Source of the DNA: Magnetospirillum sp. ME-1
GTDB lineage: Bacteria; Pseudomonadota; Alphaproteobacteria; Rhodospirillales; Magnetospirillaceae
DNA length: 64,000 nucleotides
NCBI RefSeq assembly: GCF_002105535.1
Contig: NZ_CP015848.1
Span: forward strand, 2,408,624 to 2,472,623
Direction of reading: 5' to 3'
A program made the translations under genes and the position numbers. The notes under the pieces were generated by a model that saw only the letters and a list, made by a program, of their open reading frames with translations, was not told where the DNA came from and ran no database searches. This document shows positions 1 to 8,759 of the stretch, in pieces (within the stretch, counting starts at the first letter, position 1; each line of letters opens with the position of its first letter).

Positions 1-1217
1 GGGGTGACGATCACGAATTCCTCACCGCCCCAACGACCGAGCAGATCGGTGGAACGCATGCACTTTTGGGCGATGTCACAAAATGTCTTCAGAACTTCAT
101 CGCCTACAGCATGGCCATAGCCGTCATTGACCCTCTTGAAGTGGTCCAGATCGATAAAGATCAATGAAACAGGGTGACCATATCGCGAATTTCGGAGCAT
201 TTCCTGTTGGGCAGATTCTTCGATTCTGATGCGGCTCCAAGCCCCGGTCAGAGTGTCATGTCGGGCCAAGTGCTCCAGTTTTTCTCGGGCGGCAACAAGT
301 TCGGCATTCGATGCAGCAAGGGCCGCAACGGTTTTGGAGAGTTCCTGGTTTAGAACTTCGAGTTCGTGGCTACGTTCGGCCAGATGCTGTTCCGCGATCT
401 TGCGTTCTGTGATGTCAGAAACAACGCACACCAGACCGGCACGACCATCCCTATAAGCAGGCATATGACGGGCCGTCAGTTGCCCCCAAAATGCGGTACC
501 ATTCGACCGCCAATAATGCCGCTCCAAGTTGACGTTGGCCCGATCCTGGACCAGATGATCCGCCATGTTCTTTCGGGCTGTTTCCTGCTCTACGGGATCG
601 ACCAGATCGACGTATTCCATGCCAATCAGCGATTCCAATGGCATCATGAACATTTCCGCCATCCGTTGGTTGGCCGCACCAATCCGGCCACTGGAATCGA
701 TGGTGAAAATGGCCACACTGGAATTGTCGAAAATCAGCCGCAGCAGCCCCTCCTTGTCACGAAGGGTTTCCTCGGCTTCACGTCGTTCAGTGATGTCCGT
801 GTACAGCGTGATGAATCCGCCGCTCGGCAGTGGCTGGCCTGAAATCTCCAGAATGGTTCCATCAGGCCGAACACGCTCGAATTGGTGTGGCTTCATCGCC
901 ATTGCTCTCTGGACAACCTGCCCAGCGAGTTCCTCTGGGTCACCTGGACCGTATTCACCACGTCGTGCGTTGAACATGGCCAGGGATTTCATGGAGGGCA
1001 GGCTGCCTTCAAACAATTGGTCAGGGAAATCCAACAGCCGTCTGAACAAGCCATTGCAGGCAACCATCTCCAGGTTCTGATCGAACAGTGTTACGCCGCA
1101 CGGAAGGTGCTCGATGATCGACTGGATGATGTGGCGGCATTCTGGAGAACTGGCGAGCATCAGCAAGCCGCTGATGCCGCTATGTTCAACTTGCTGGCTG
1201 GCCCAATTTTCAGACAT
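1..1217 (-). CDS. PAS-PAS-GGDEF diguanylate cyclase, 3' end cut by window
   Basis: Reading leftwards from the ATG at 1217, about 405 codons stay open to the window edge. Two PAS-like regions come first, the second followed by a PAC-type 'DITERK' segment. A short coiled coil leads into a GGDEF domain with 'LIFIDLDHFKRVNDGYGHA' and the active-site signature GGEEF at the very edge. An intact GGEEF motif predicts synthesis of cyclic di-GMP from two GTP. No membrane segment is visible, so it is probably a cytosolic sensor whose PAS domains read a ligand or redox state. Whether an EAL domain follows cannot be seen. The start is the first ATG of the open frame; no strong ribosome-binding site supports it. 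Confidence 0.9.
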   Translation of the reverse strand, partial: MSENWASQQVEHSGISGLLMLASSPECRHIIQSIIEHLPCGVTLFDQNLEMVACNGLFRRLLDFPDQLFEGSLPSMKSLAMFNARRGEYGPGDPEELAGQVVQRAMAMKPHQFERVRPDGTILEISGQPLPSGGFITLYTDITERREAEETLRDKEGLLRLIFDNSSVAIFTIDSSGRIGAANQRMAEMFMMPLESLIGMEYVDLVDPVEQETARKNMADHLVQDRANVNLERHYWRSNGTAFWGQLTARHMPAYRDGRAGLVCVVSDITERKIAEQHLAERSHELEVLNQELSKTVAALAASNAELVAAREKLEHLARHDTLTGAWSRIRIEESAQQEMLRNSRYGHPVSLIFIDLDHFKRVNDGYGHAVGDEVLKTFCDIAQKCMRSTDLLGRWGGEEFVIVT

Positions 1218-1440
1218 TTCGGATATCAGCCGGTTCCAATTTCCGCCATCAAAAGTTCTATCAAAAGTATGGTTGAGCTATGTCCGTGGGGTCAATCCTA
1301 AGTGCCACCGGGTTCCCATGTTGTTACAAGTCGTCGCAAATCCAATGCCGATATGCACGACTGCCCATGCCACCATTCTTGCTGGCGGTCGCCATTTCCT
1401 GAATGATTGGTCTGGATATTGACAGGGGGGAGGCGATCCA

Positions 1441-1905
1441 ATGCGATGCCCATTTTGCGGCCAGGACGATACCCAGGTGAAGGATTCACGCCCGACCGAC
1501 GACAATGCGGCCATCCGTCGCCGCAGAGCTTGTCCAGGGTGTGGATCACGGTTCACCACCTTCGAACGGGTTCAAATCCGTGATCTGGTCGTGGTCAAAA
1601 AGGACGGATCACGCTCGACCTTCGACCGGGAGAAAGTGGTCAAGTCGCTTCAGATCGCCCTGAGGAAACGCCCTGTCGAAGATGATCAGATCGAACGGAT
1701 TGCCAATGGCATCTACCGCCGCCTTGAGAGCTTGGGGGAAAACGAGGTTCCGTCCAAGCTCATCGGTGAACTGGTGATGGACGTGCTGATGGAACTCGAT
1801 CAGGTCGCCTATTTGCGGTACGCCTCGGTCTACCGGAACTTCCGTGAGGCCAAGGATTTTGGCGATTTCCTTGGAAAGATGGGACGCAGTAGCGGTGATA
1901 ACTGA
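1441..1905 (+). CDS. nrdR: NrdR-type transcriptional repressor
   Basis: A 154-residue protein of the normal length for NrdR. The N-terminus has a zinc ribbon (CPFCG at residues 3-7, CPGCG about 31-35). An ATP-cone follows, with '[16 protein letters not shown]' and the '[11 protein letters not shown]' ending. NrdR binds NrdR boxes before ribonucleotide reductase genes and represses them when dATP/ATP is bound. In most alphaproteobacteria the gene sits next to glyA or ribD. Here it lies alone in an accessory island with no nrd gene nearby, so it may be a second, acquired copy. A GGGGGAGG-like ribosome-binding site precedes the ATG. Confidence 0.93.
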   Translation: MRCPFCGQDDTQVKDSRPTDDNAAIRRRRACPGCGSRFTTFERVQIRDLVVVKKDGSRSTFDREKVVKSLQIALRKRPVEDDQIERIANGIYRRLESLGENEVPSKLIGELVMDVLMELDQVAYLRYASVYRNFREAKDFGDFLGKMGRSSGDN

Positions 1906-1930
1906 AGCGGCATATTGAAGATCAAGCTGA

Positions 1931-2167
1931 ATGGGACTGTTTAAACGGAAACTTCCTGCGATTCAGCCGGGATGCAGGTTTGTGAAGGCCGGTGACCCAC
2001 CCAGCAAGGCTTGGGTTGTGACGCGGGTCTGGGAAACAGTGGACGGCATTCCCCATGCCCGATTGGAAAACTGCATCCAGCAGAGCGAATCGCGGCTCGT
2101 CTCTATCTCGGTGCTGAACGATCCTGAATTCTTCATACCTGCGGCAGAGCCAACGGTTGAACCGTGA
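1931..2167 (+). CDS. small hypothetical protein
   Basis: A 78-residue protein that starts 25 bp after nrdR and may be co-transcribed with it. It is rich in V, R and P. The segment 'GCRFVKAGDPPSKAWVVTRVW' followed by 'PHARLENC' looks like a small beta-barrel domain. No signal peptide or membrane segment is seen. I do not recognise a named family. Codon use is like nrdR, which supports a real gene. Confidence 0.6.
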   Translation: MGLFKRKLPAIQPGCRFVKAGDPPSKAWVVTRVWETVDGIPHARLENCIQQSESRLVSISVLNDPEFFIPAAEPTVEP

Positions 2168-2375
2168 GAAGGCAGAGGGTTTAAAAGGTCCGGCGGCGTC
2201 GAACTGGCGAGAAATCCACCGCCGAACCGTTCAAAGACCGGATAAATGCGGAGGAAAGCATCCAACCCGGTGGTGGCTGTTCGTCTTGGGAGGGAGCCAC
2301 CAGGGAATTGAACCTCAGTACGATCATTTTAAAAAGAGCAGGGGAAGAAGCCTTCCTGCCGAATGCAAATTTGCT

Positions 2376-2723
2376 ATGATCCCGATTATGGATACCCCCT
2401 CCGAGGAAACCACAGAAGTTTCCCAGGTCAACATTGAACTTCTCGACTTCACGCCCATGAAGAATGCGGGAAGCTTGTTGGCTTTAGCCGATGTCGCACT
2501 CATGCTGGATGGCGTTGAGATCATCATCCATGGGGTTCAGGTTCGAGCGGACTTTCGCAACACCAGAATTTCACTCCCGAAATTCCGAGCGAGCAGCGGC
2601 GAATGGAAGCCAGCCATCACGCTACCTGAAGAGGTTCGATATCCGATGGCTGACATTATAATTGCCGCTGGGATTGAGGCTGGCATCCTACAGCCGAGAG
2701 ATGTCGAAAAATCGGAGGTTTAG
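2376..2723 (+). CDS. hypothetical protein, weakly SpoVG-like
   Basis: The frame is open from 2157, but the acidic, well-structured part begins at the ATG at 2376 or 2388. This gives about 115 residues. The pattern 'LADVALMLDGVEIIIHGVQVRADFRNTRISLP' recalls the beta-sheet layout of SpoVG-type nucleic-acid-binding proteins (hydrophobic strand, basic turn, then strand ending in P). This is a weak pattern match, not a firm family call. There is no clear ribosome-binding site for either start. Its role is unknown. Confidence 0.5.
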   Translation: MIPIMDTPSEETTEVSQVNIELLDFTPMKNAGSLLALADVALMLDGVEIIIHGVQVRADFRNTRISLPKFRASSGEWKPAITLPEEVRYPMADIIIAAGIEAGILQPRDVEKSEV

Positions 2724-2777
2724 CCCCGCATAGGGCATCATGATTTTGGACGGAGGGGCAAATATCTTCAGAAACTT

Positions 2778-3080
2778 TTGAGCACCCCTCCCATTTGGGA
2801 GTATGGGGAGTTCAGCATAAGAGCGTTGAATGATCGGCATGGTGAATTTGCATCTACGCTGAGGCAGCCGATCATGGATCATAAGTGCCAGCACGAGACA
2901 AAGCTTGTATGTGCGATTGCTGACATCGCCATCAGCCCGACAGATCACAATTTAATCAAAGCAAGGGAGACCGTTCTGGACATTCTCGAATGTTCCGAGA
3001 CGAATCGATGTGCATGTGATCGGACGCTAATGGATGATGCGTTTAAATTGTATAGTAATATAAAGTCTATTTATAATTAA
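2778..3080 (+). CDS. hypothetical protein
   Basis: An open frame of 100 codons from a TTG; an ATG at 2874 would give about 68. It is Cys- and His-containing (HKCQHE, ECSETNRCACDR) and ends in an AT-rich stretch. I do not recognise it. There is no good ribosome-binding site, so it could be a chance frame. Confidence 0.35.
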   Translation: MSTPPIWEYGEFSIRALNDRHGEFASTLRQPIMDHKCQHETKLVCAIADIAISPTDHNLIKARETVLDILECSETNRCACDRTLMDDAFKLYSNIKSIYN

Positions 3081-3192
3081 AAGCAAGCCATGAAAATGAA
3101 GATGTTAAGCAATACACGTAAAATGCAATTAGATAAAATATCACCCGATCGGGTAGGCTCATGCGGACTACCTGTATAAAATCATCGGAAAA

Positions 3193-3510
3193 ATGTCTGC
3201 CGGTACTTTTAGTTTCGCAGATGCGACAAAGGCAGCACAATATGATGCATGCCGGATTGGTGTGTGGCTCGATGGGCTAAGAAGCACCTACGGAGACACA
3301 GAATACTATTTAAAAATATACGAAGTTCATGCGGAATTTCATAAAAACACGGCGAATATTATGACTGAATATTTTAATGGAAATGCGAATATCGCTATTT
3401 CATATCTGGAATCAATTGCGAGCGTGAGCGGTGGTGGATTTTGCACGATCCTTGAAGCTTTGACATCTTTTACGCGGAAACTTGATGATGAATCAATCCG
3501 ACGATTCTGA
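3193..3510 (+). CDS. hypothetical protein
   Basis: A 105-residue protein with an ATG preceded by a CGGA-type ribosome-binding site. It appears mainly helical (two amphipathic helices around 'YYLKIYEVHAEFHKNTANIMTEYF' and 'LEALTSFTRKL'). No known motif, signal peptide or membrane segment is seen. It is AT-rich like the rest of this part of the island. Confidence 0.45.
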   Translation: MSAGTFSFADATKAAQYDACRIGVWLDGLRSTYGDTEYYLKIYEVHAEFHKNTANIMTEYFNGNANIAISYLESIASVSGGGFCTILEALTSFTRKLDDESIRRF

Positions 3511-3695
3511 TCGTCTCTGAATGCGACAATTAGCCCTCCTCTTCGAAGGGATATTGCTCCGCATTACCGCAATACCGCATACAGCCGCTAAGGCAGACGT
3601 ATGACATTTGGTATTGAATGGCATTTGACGCCAAAACTTCGCATGTTACCATCAGGAACGATTTGCCCGTCTTGGTGGTGACGTGAGGTGCGGCG

Positions 3696-4148
3696 ATGCG
3701 GACAACTACCTATTTTCGTGGCCCATTTGAAGAAACCATGGCTCTGCTTGATGAAGCACGGACCTTCATGATGGAGACCGAATGGCGGGATCGGCAAAAA
3801 GTCGATGGTGTTAAGGGGCTTCGGATAACCAATGAGGCTTTTCGGCTAACAAGCCGCCTGACACAAGTTATGTCGTGGTTGATGTTCCAGCGTGCAGTTT
3901 ATGACGGCGAGATTTCCGCAGAATACGCGATGGAAGAACGATTTAGGCTATCTGGGCACGATGTGTGCTTGGACACATCGCATTGTAATGATTCCGTGAT
4001 TTCCGATGATTTGCGATCACTACTGAATCGTTCGCACAATCTTTTTCTCCGGATTGAGCGGCTCGAATCAAGTTTTGTTCGCACTGCATTGCGTCAATAC
4101 ACATCATCTAACAACGACGAAGTAGGCGATGCCCTATCTGGTCAGTAA
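3696..4148 (+). CDS. DUF1465 family protein
   Basis: A 150-residue helical protein. The N-terminus 'YFRGPFEETMALLDEAR' and the block 'TNEAFRLTSRLTQVMSWL' with 'QRAVYDGEIS' match the DUF1465 pattern, a small family of unknown function almost confined to alphaproteobacteria. A GAGGTG ribosome-binding site precedes the ATG. Core alphaproteobacterial genomes usually carry their own copy, so this island copy is probably a paralogue. No enzymatic residues are evident. Confidence 0.75.
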   Translation: MRTTTYFRGPFEETMALLDEARTFMMETEWRDRQKVDGVKGLRITNEAFRLTSRLTQVMSWLMFQRAVYDGEISAEYAMEERFRLSGHDVCLDTSHCNDSVISDDLRSLLNRSHNLFLRIERLESSFVRTALRQYTSSNNDEVGDALSGQ

Positions 4149-4271
4149 TCTTCGTGAACCGGCCACCGACTTGGCGTCCGAGTTTTTCGTCCGAATATCG
4201 CCATGTTCGCCTGATCAGCCCAGCCCCCGCCACCTAATGAACCACCCATCACACTTCCAATTGCAGTCGGT

Positions 4272-4616
4272 TCAGGCCAACCATTGGCCGACGCCGCTCC
4301 ACGCAAAATCAAGCTCCCTCGCAGCAACGCCACCAAGCAACTTGCTGATGTATTTGTGAGCCATAATCATTCCCTGGAACCCATATTCAGCGTTAATGTC
4401 TTCACCAACCTTCTTCGCTTCCTCTCGCTTCTTGCCTCTGACCAGGAATAAGGAGCCACGTTCCTCGGTCCAAGGCTGCCACCCATTGTTTATTGTCAGA
4501 AGCCTCATTACAAACGGCGTTAAGTCCGCTATAAAAGTTCCGTCGTCCTCCTCCCATATGAAGACGCTGCTTGAAGGGTTTTCTTTCATGATTTCGCACA
4601 CGAGTTCCTTGCTCAT
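4272..4616 (-). CDS. hypothetical protein
   Basis: A 114-residue protein with a good ribosome-binding site (CAGGAG, 9 bp before the ATG). It is acidic at the N-terminus, with a Trp-rich centre 'NNGWQPWTEERGSLFLVRG' followed by a charged helix. The family is not recognised. The gene after it in the same direction would be outside the small-protein region to the left, where only shadow frames exist. Confidence 0.55.
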   Translation of the reverse strand: MSKELVCEIMKENPSSSVFIWEEDDGTFIADLTPFVMRLLTINNGWQPWTEERGSLFLVRGKKREEAKKVGEDINAEYGFQGMIMAHKYISKLLGGVAARELDFAWSGVGQWLA

Positions 4617-4622
4617 TTTCCA

Positions 4623-4760
4623 ATGCTCCTGCTTTTAGCGATTATCTTGATCAACTTGGTTGGCGGATTCACCTGGGCCGCCGCCGGGCACATTCTCAAG
4701 AAATGTGCCAAACGGCAGCGTTCGCGTCTCACCGCTCAAACCAACTTGAAACCACATTAA
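4623..4760 (+). CDS. possible 45-residue membrane peptide
   Basis: A short frame from ATG 4623 to TAA 4760. Residues 2-21 form one strongly hydrophobic segment (LLLLAIILINLVGGFTWAAA), followed by a basic tail (HILKKCAKRQRSR). The positive-inside tail fits a single-pass inner-membrane peptide. It lies between two minus-strand genes and has no clear ribosome-binding site, so it may be a chance frame. Confidence 0.3.
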   Translation: MLLLLAIILINLVGGFTWAAAGHILKKCAKRQRSRLTAQTNLKPH

Positions 4761-5436
4761 GAACTTCGTTCTTGAAATCTGGCTTGGTCATCCTGCGGAC
4801 TTCATTGGCGGTGAAGAACAAAATATGCCCGCTATCACCTTCATCACAATCATCGCCTTTCCACTTGCTAACTGATAATTCAAAAGTATGATTTCCAGTT
4901 AACATGTGCTCCATGTCGTGTGCATCAGACCACACTTTTTCGACATACATACGTGTCACATCATTAATTCCGTAATTATCTCCTTCATCATAGAGAGTTC
5001 CTCGACCACTCTCTCCGCCATCTACGATGAGCAAATCACCGCCAACGACGCAATAAACGGGAACAACGGCATTTACATCTTCCCATGAGCAAAAGTCATA
5101 CCTTGCCTCAACTTTAGGTGCTGGAACGTGATCAGTTAGCCAGGAGACCCAATCAACGTTGGTTCCATCGCCTTCAAATCTGGCCAAAACATCATCCTCA
5201 CCCTCACCATCATCCTTTAATTCTACAGTTACCCATTTCGTGCCATCGTCTTCATCTACTGATTCAAAAGAAACTTCCCGACTGATCGCTTTGGCAATCT
5301 TATCAATATCACCAATTCTGTACGGGTACGCTCGGGCTGCGAGGCCCTGCATCCAGACCGGATTTATCGCCCCGCACAAACACTTCCTGTTTGACGGGTC
5401 GTTTTCGAAATAGACGTAGAACCGGCTCGATTTCAT
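4729..5436 (-). CDS. hypothetical acidic protein
   Basis: A 235-residue, strongly acidic protein with a GGAG ribosome-binding site 9 bp before its ATG. The N-terminus carries a 'FYVYFENDPSNRKCLCG' segment. The centre has repeated Asp/Glu/Gly turns. No signal peptide, membrane segment or catalytic motif was recognised. Its length and good initiation region make it a real gene, but its function is unknown. Confidence 0.65.
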   Translation of the reverse strand: MKSSRFYVYFENDPSNRKCLCGAINPVWMQGLAARAYPYRIGDIDKIAKAISREVSFESVDEDDGTKWVTVELKDDGEGEDDVLARFEGDGTNVDWVSWLTDHVPAPKVEARYDFCSWEDVNAVVPVYCVVGGDLLIVDGGESGRGTLYDEGDNYGINDVTRMYVEKVWSDAHDMEHMLTGNHTFELSVSKWKGDDCDEGDSGHILFFTANEVRRMTKPDFKNEVLNVVSSWFER

Positions 5437-5947
5437 TTTTCAACACTCCACTTATGCCTTAAAGCTGATCATCACATTTGATGGAAGCATGCTTCGTTGG
5501 CAATATTGCGACGTCACATATGGTAGAAAGCTAATTGCACATTCGTCAAACAAAAAGCGACAATGTAAAACATTGTTATAATCAAGATTATTAACACAAA
5601 ATATGCGACTTAATCATGAAAATATTTTTATACAAACAGCACTTGTGATCGTCAATTGCAACCTGAGCGATATGTGCGACATATAGTAAGACAGTATTTA
5701 CGGCTTGAAAAAATATTTTCTGGCCGGAATTCTTGATTGTTTGGCGTGATGGCGGTGCAGCAGGCCGCCGCATCATTCACGAAAACATAACTTGCGGGGC
5801 ATTCATCGGGCGACTTAATGCCAAATTACTATATAGCACAATTTAATGCAGCAAAATGCCAGGAGATAAGTAGGCTTGAAATGCGTCAAATCACCCTGAT
5901 ATGTTTTTGCATGAAGATTATGTATCAATGCATGTCGCGGGCGTATC
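5437..5947. other. AT-rich intergenic spacer without a supported gene
   Basis: About 510 bp, AT-rich, with only short frames in both directions. Both flanking genes read away from it, so promoters for both should lie here. I see no convincing RNA gene or repeat. Confidence 0.5.
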
Positions 5948-7906
5948 ATGGAAAGCCACTACGAAGCACACAGCCCATCATCCAACCCGAAACAAAGTGC
6001 CAAAATGTCTCCCGGTAGACATTTTGAGGAAGACCCGCCACGCATCGATAGCGATGAAGAATGGGAAGAACTGATTGATGATATGGTGTTTCAGTTTGAG
6101 CCGTTTTATGAGGCCAAAACAAACACCGATGAAAACGCGATTAATCGCGTCATGTCAGCCTATCGCATCGTGTTGAAGGCGTTGAGCGACCCTGACGGAT
6201 TTGACGTTCGCTGCACCCATATCAAGGTCAAGGTTCCGAAGGCGGATGTTCAGAACCCTGTCTTTCACAGAGCCATCGAGTTCAACCTTGCCACCATTGC
6301 CAAACGCAAGAGCGTCCCCTTCAACAAGCGGGCGGTCAAAGACACCATCACCTGTTATTCGCGGGTGTGCCACTGGCTCCACACCCGACAGCCGCCGTTG
6401 CTGGAAAACTCAGCACGGGACCAACTCACAACCATCGGCATCAACGCGATTGAAAAGCTGTGGCTCCAAGAGAACAAGAAGGCCGACGCTCCCAAGCCCA
6501 GGAAGCCCACCTTGCCCAAGAAGGTGGTCCAAGAGGTATGGGATGCGATCAAGGATTTGCCACCGCCCAGCCCTGGTCATCGGTCCATCAGCTTTGCCGC
6601 AAAGCAAGCAGTGCGGAACTATCTCGACGGGGTAGCCAGCGACGAAGAGACAATCGGTGAGGAAGGTAAACCGAATGAAGTGGCTGGCGAAGTTTTCTTC
6701 GTGCCAATTGGAAATCCGCCGCCGTCAGGTGGTGAGGATGTCCCGACCAATGATCACCAGGAAGGCGACGGGGATACCGTAGACGGTCAGTCGGACGAAT
6801 TCACCCCGACCATGGTGGCCGTCCAACATTTGAACGACCTTCTGGAAATGCAGATCGCCGAGATTCACCAGTTGGACCTGCGAGACGCTTCACCCAAGTT
6901 GGTCATGTCGATCCGTGACCGGATCACCAATGAGACGGACGAACTTCTTCACAAGAAGCTTGAGACGTTGTGGGTCATGATCCAGGCTCAACAGAAGCCT
7001 GCTGACGACGATACCGACCCTGATGACGATCCGCCGCCGTCAGGTGGTGAACCTGTTCCGACCGGCGATAACGATCACCAGGAAGGCGACACGGACGCTG
7101 GGGAGGCACAGGAACCGACCGAAGCGGAAGCGGCACCAAGCGATGCCACAGCCGCGTTGCTCGACAGAATCGTTGACGATTTGGATAAAGATTCTGGTAA
7201 CTTTGGTGAAGTGGGCGATATAGCAGAATATTACGAAAACAAATACACCGACGAGGAAATCTATTCCGCTCTTGCCGAGGGTCTTAAAGCGGGACTTATT
7301 TTTGTGGTCGCCGGATCAGTCATGCACACGGTAAACTTCACAGAAAATGCAGCCAATGACTTCAAGCCATTCGCCGCTTCGTATGTGGATTTAATCTCAT
7401 ATTGGGATTGGGACGTTCAAAGTGTGGACGCATGGATAAATGCAGCGGTGTTGCTTAAGCTGATCACATTTGCTCACGGCGTGGTTCAGTTTGATGCAAT
7501 AAGACCAGAGGGGGCTGTAAGGACGCCAGAATGCGTCAAAAAAGGCCGTACCTATGGTAAATACATGGCTCAAATCAGCGTCGAAAATAACCGAGATTGT
7601 CTTTACCACGAGTTGCTCGATAAGGCTGCTTGCACAGATTGGTGTCATGACACCTACACCTTCGTTAAGAAGTTCCCGTCCCTTATGCAAGCAAAGATAT
7701 TCTGCAAAAAGCACTCACACCAATATGCTATTTTCCAAGTTGAAGGGTATGAGCATGAGTTTAAGGACATCACCGAATTAGATGAACTGGGACGAGCCGA
7801 TTTGGTCAAAACTGCTTACGCACAGTTCCGCGATGAAGCAACTTTATATTGTAAATCTGATTGCGAATATGTCCTGCTGGATTATGATGATCCGACTTGG
7901 TATTAA
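5948..7906 (+). CDS. large acidic multi-domain protein of unknown function
   Basis: 652 residues from ATG 5948, or 633 from ATG 6006; neither start has a good ribosome-binding site. An N-terminal helical domain (about 20-230) has a basic patch and a Pro-rich link. Two similar linkers follow, each with PPPSGGE then NDHQEGD, near residues 257-275 and 360-377. They flank a helical segment of about 80 residues. The C-terminal domain (about 420-652) carries several Cys/His pairs (CYHELLDKAACTDWCHD, KIFCKKHSH). No enzyme signature is recognised. The domain-linker-domain-linker-domain layout suggests a scaffold or multi-part effector. Confidence 0.7.
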   Translation: MESHYEAHSPSSNPKQSAKMSPGRHFEEDPPRIDSDEEWEELIDDMVFQFEPFYEAKTNTDENAINRVMSAYRIVLKALSDPDGFDVRCTHIKVKVPKADVQNPVFHRAIEFNLATIAKRKSVPFNKRAVKDTITCYSRVCHWLHTRQPPLLENSARDQLTTIGINAIEKLWLQENKKADAPKPRKPTLPKKVVQEVWDAIKDLPPPSPGHRSISFAAKQAVRNYLDGVASDEETIGEEGKPNEVAGEVFFVPIGNPPPSGGEDVPTNDHQEGDGDTVDGQSDEFTPTMVAVQHLNDLLEMQIAEIHQLDLRDASPKLVMSIRDRITNETDELLHKKLETLWVMIQAQQKPADDDTDPDDDPPPSGGEPVPTGDNDHQEGDTDAGEAQEPTEAEAAPSDATAALLDRIVDDLDKDSGNFGEVGDIAEYYENKYTDEEIYSALAEGLKAGLIFVVAGSVMHTVNFTENAANDFKPFAASYVDLISYWDWDVQSVDAWINAAVLLKLITFAHGVVQFDAIRPEGAVRTPECVKKGRTYGKYMAQISVENNRDCLYHELLDKAACTDWCHDTYTFVKKFPSLMQAKIFCKKHSHQYAIFQVEGYEHEFKDITELDELGRADLVKTAYAQFRDEATLYCKSDCEYVLLDYDDPTWY

Positions 7907-8239
7907 GCCTTATCGGCATCCGCCATAAGCCTCTGACAACGATTGTTGCCCGTGTCTCTCGTTCTTGCGATGCGAGATATCAACAAGGTACTGGACGGAA
8001 AACGCCGCGTTGCGGCCAAAAAACAAATTGAAAAATATGGGAAATCTGATTGTCCTTAACCGTAATATCGGCATAGCTGAAGCGGTTGATCAGATTTTAC
8101 GCCTCGCCGCTGCTTGCTAAACAAGATGTGTGGGCAAAAATCAGATACATAGTCGCCGCTTGTTTCGAATGCCTTGGCTGCGTTAAAGTGCGTCACGAGA
8201 TTCGCGTCCATTAAGAACGCCGCATCTAGGAGTTAATTC
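7907..8239. other. intergenic spacer, only a 29-codon frame
   Basis: A gap of about 330 bp. The only frame of note is 7970-8059, which encodes a 29-residue basic peptide (MRDINKVLDGKRRVAAKKQ...). It has no clear ribosome-binding site and I do not call it as a gene. The promoter for the next gene should lie near the right end. Confidence 0.4.
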
Positions 8240-8632
8240 ATGTCGTTTCTGGACAAACTGAAAGCCGCACCGGCCCCGACCCGCGTCCCTACCGCTTCAA
8301 AAAGCACCCCCGTCACGCGGTTTGTCAAAAAGGTGCGTGAGCAGCAGGAGGCGGTCCAGGCCGCCATCGATGGCGGCGAAATCAATAGCCGCACTGCTTG
8401 GTTCGTGAGGTCTGGTGAAGGCTACAAGTTCAAGATTTTGCGGTCACCGCTGATCATTAACGACACGGAGTGGTTTGAAGCTGCGAACCTTGCCGATCTT
8501 AAAGCACTTTTCCAGGGACTGATCGACGCGGCGAATGGCGGCGACGAAAAGTTGGTCAAGTTGATCTACGAACGTTCTGAGTTAGATAAAGTGGCTGCCG
8601 AAAAGAAGGGAATCGGTCGCAAGAAGAAGTGA
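8240..8632 (+). CDS. small basic hypothetical protein, DUF6641-like layout
   Basis: A 130-residue protein with a GGAG ribosome-binding site. The N-terminus is helical and charged (VTRFVKKVREQQEAV). The centre has a Trp-Phe-Val-Arg-Ser step followed by short strands, and the C-terminus is Lys-rich (GIGRKKK). The same order of elements is seen in the protein at 12482-12919, so the two may be distant paralogues. That family (DUF6641-like) is of unknown function and often lies on mobile elements. It is followed by an intrinsic terminator. Confidence 0.6.
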   Translation: MSFLDKLKAAPAPTRVPTASKSTPVTRFVKKVREQQEAVQAAIDGGEINSRTAWFVRSGEGYKFKILRSPLIINDTEWFEAANLADLKALFQGLIDAANGGDEKLVKLIYERSELDKVAAEKKGIGRKKK

Positions 8633-8651
8633 TCGATTAAATTATCATCAA

Positions 8652-8683
8652 GCCCCGGCGGAGAAATTCGCCGGGGCTTTTTC
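8652..8683 (+). terminator. intrinsic terminator
   Basis: A stem of AGCCCCGGCG with CGCCGGGGCT around a GAGAAATT loop, followed by a run of T. It lies just after the stop of the small protein at 8240-8632. Confidence 0.9.
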
Positions 8684-8759
8684 ATGCGTGGCATTCAGGC
8701 GGTTCAGAAACAATCTCACTTCATCAAACTGATAAATACCAGTTTGATGGTGACATCTG

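Noticed and set aside
5591-5776. A 61-codon minus-strand frame
   Set aside because: No ribosome-binding site, unusual composition and no recognisable feature.
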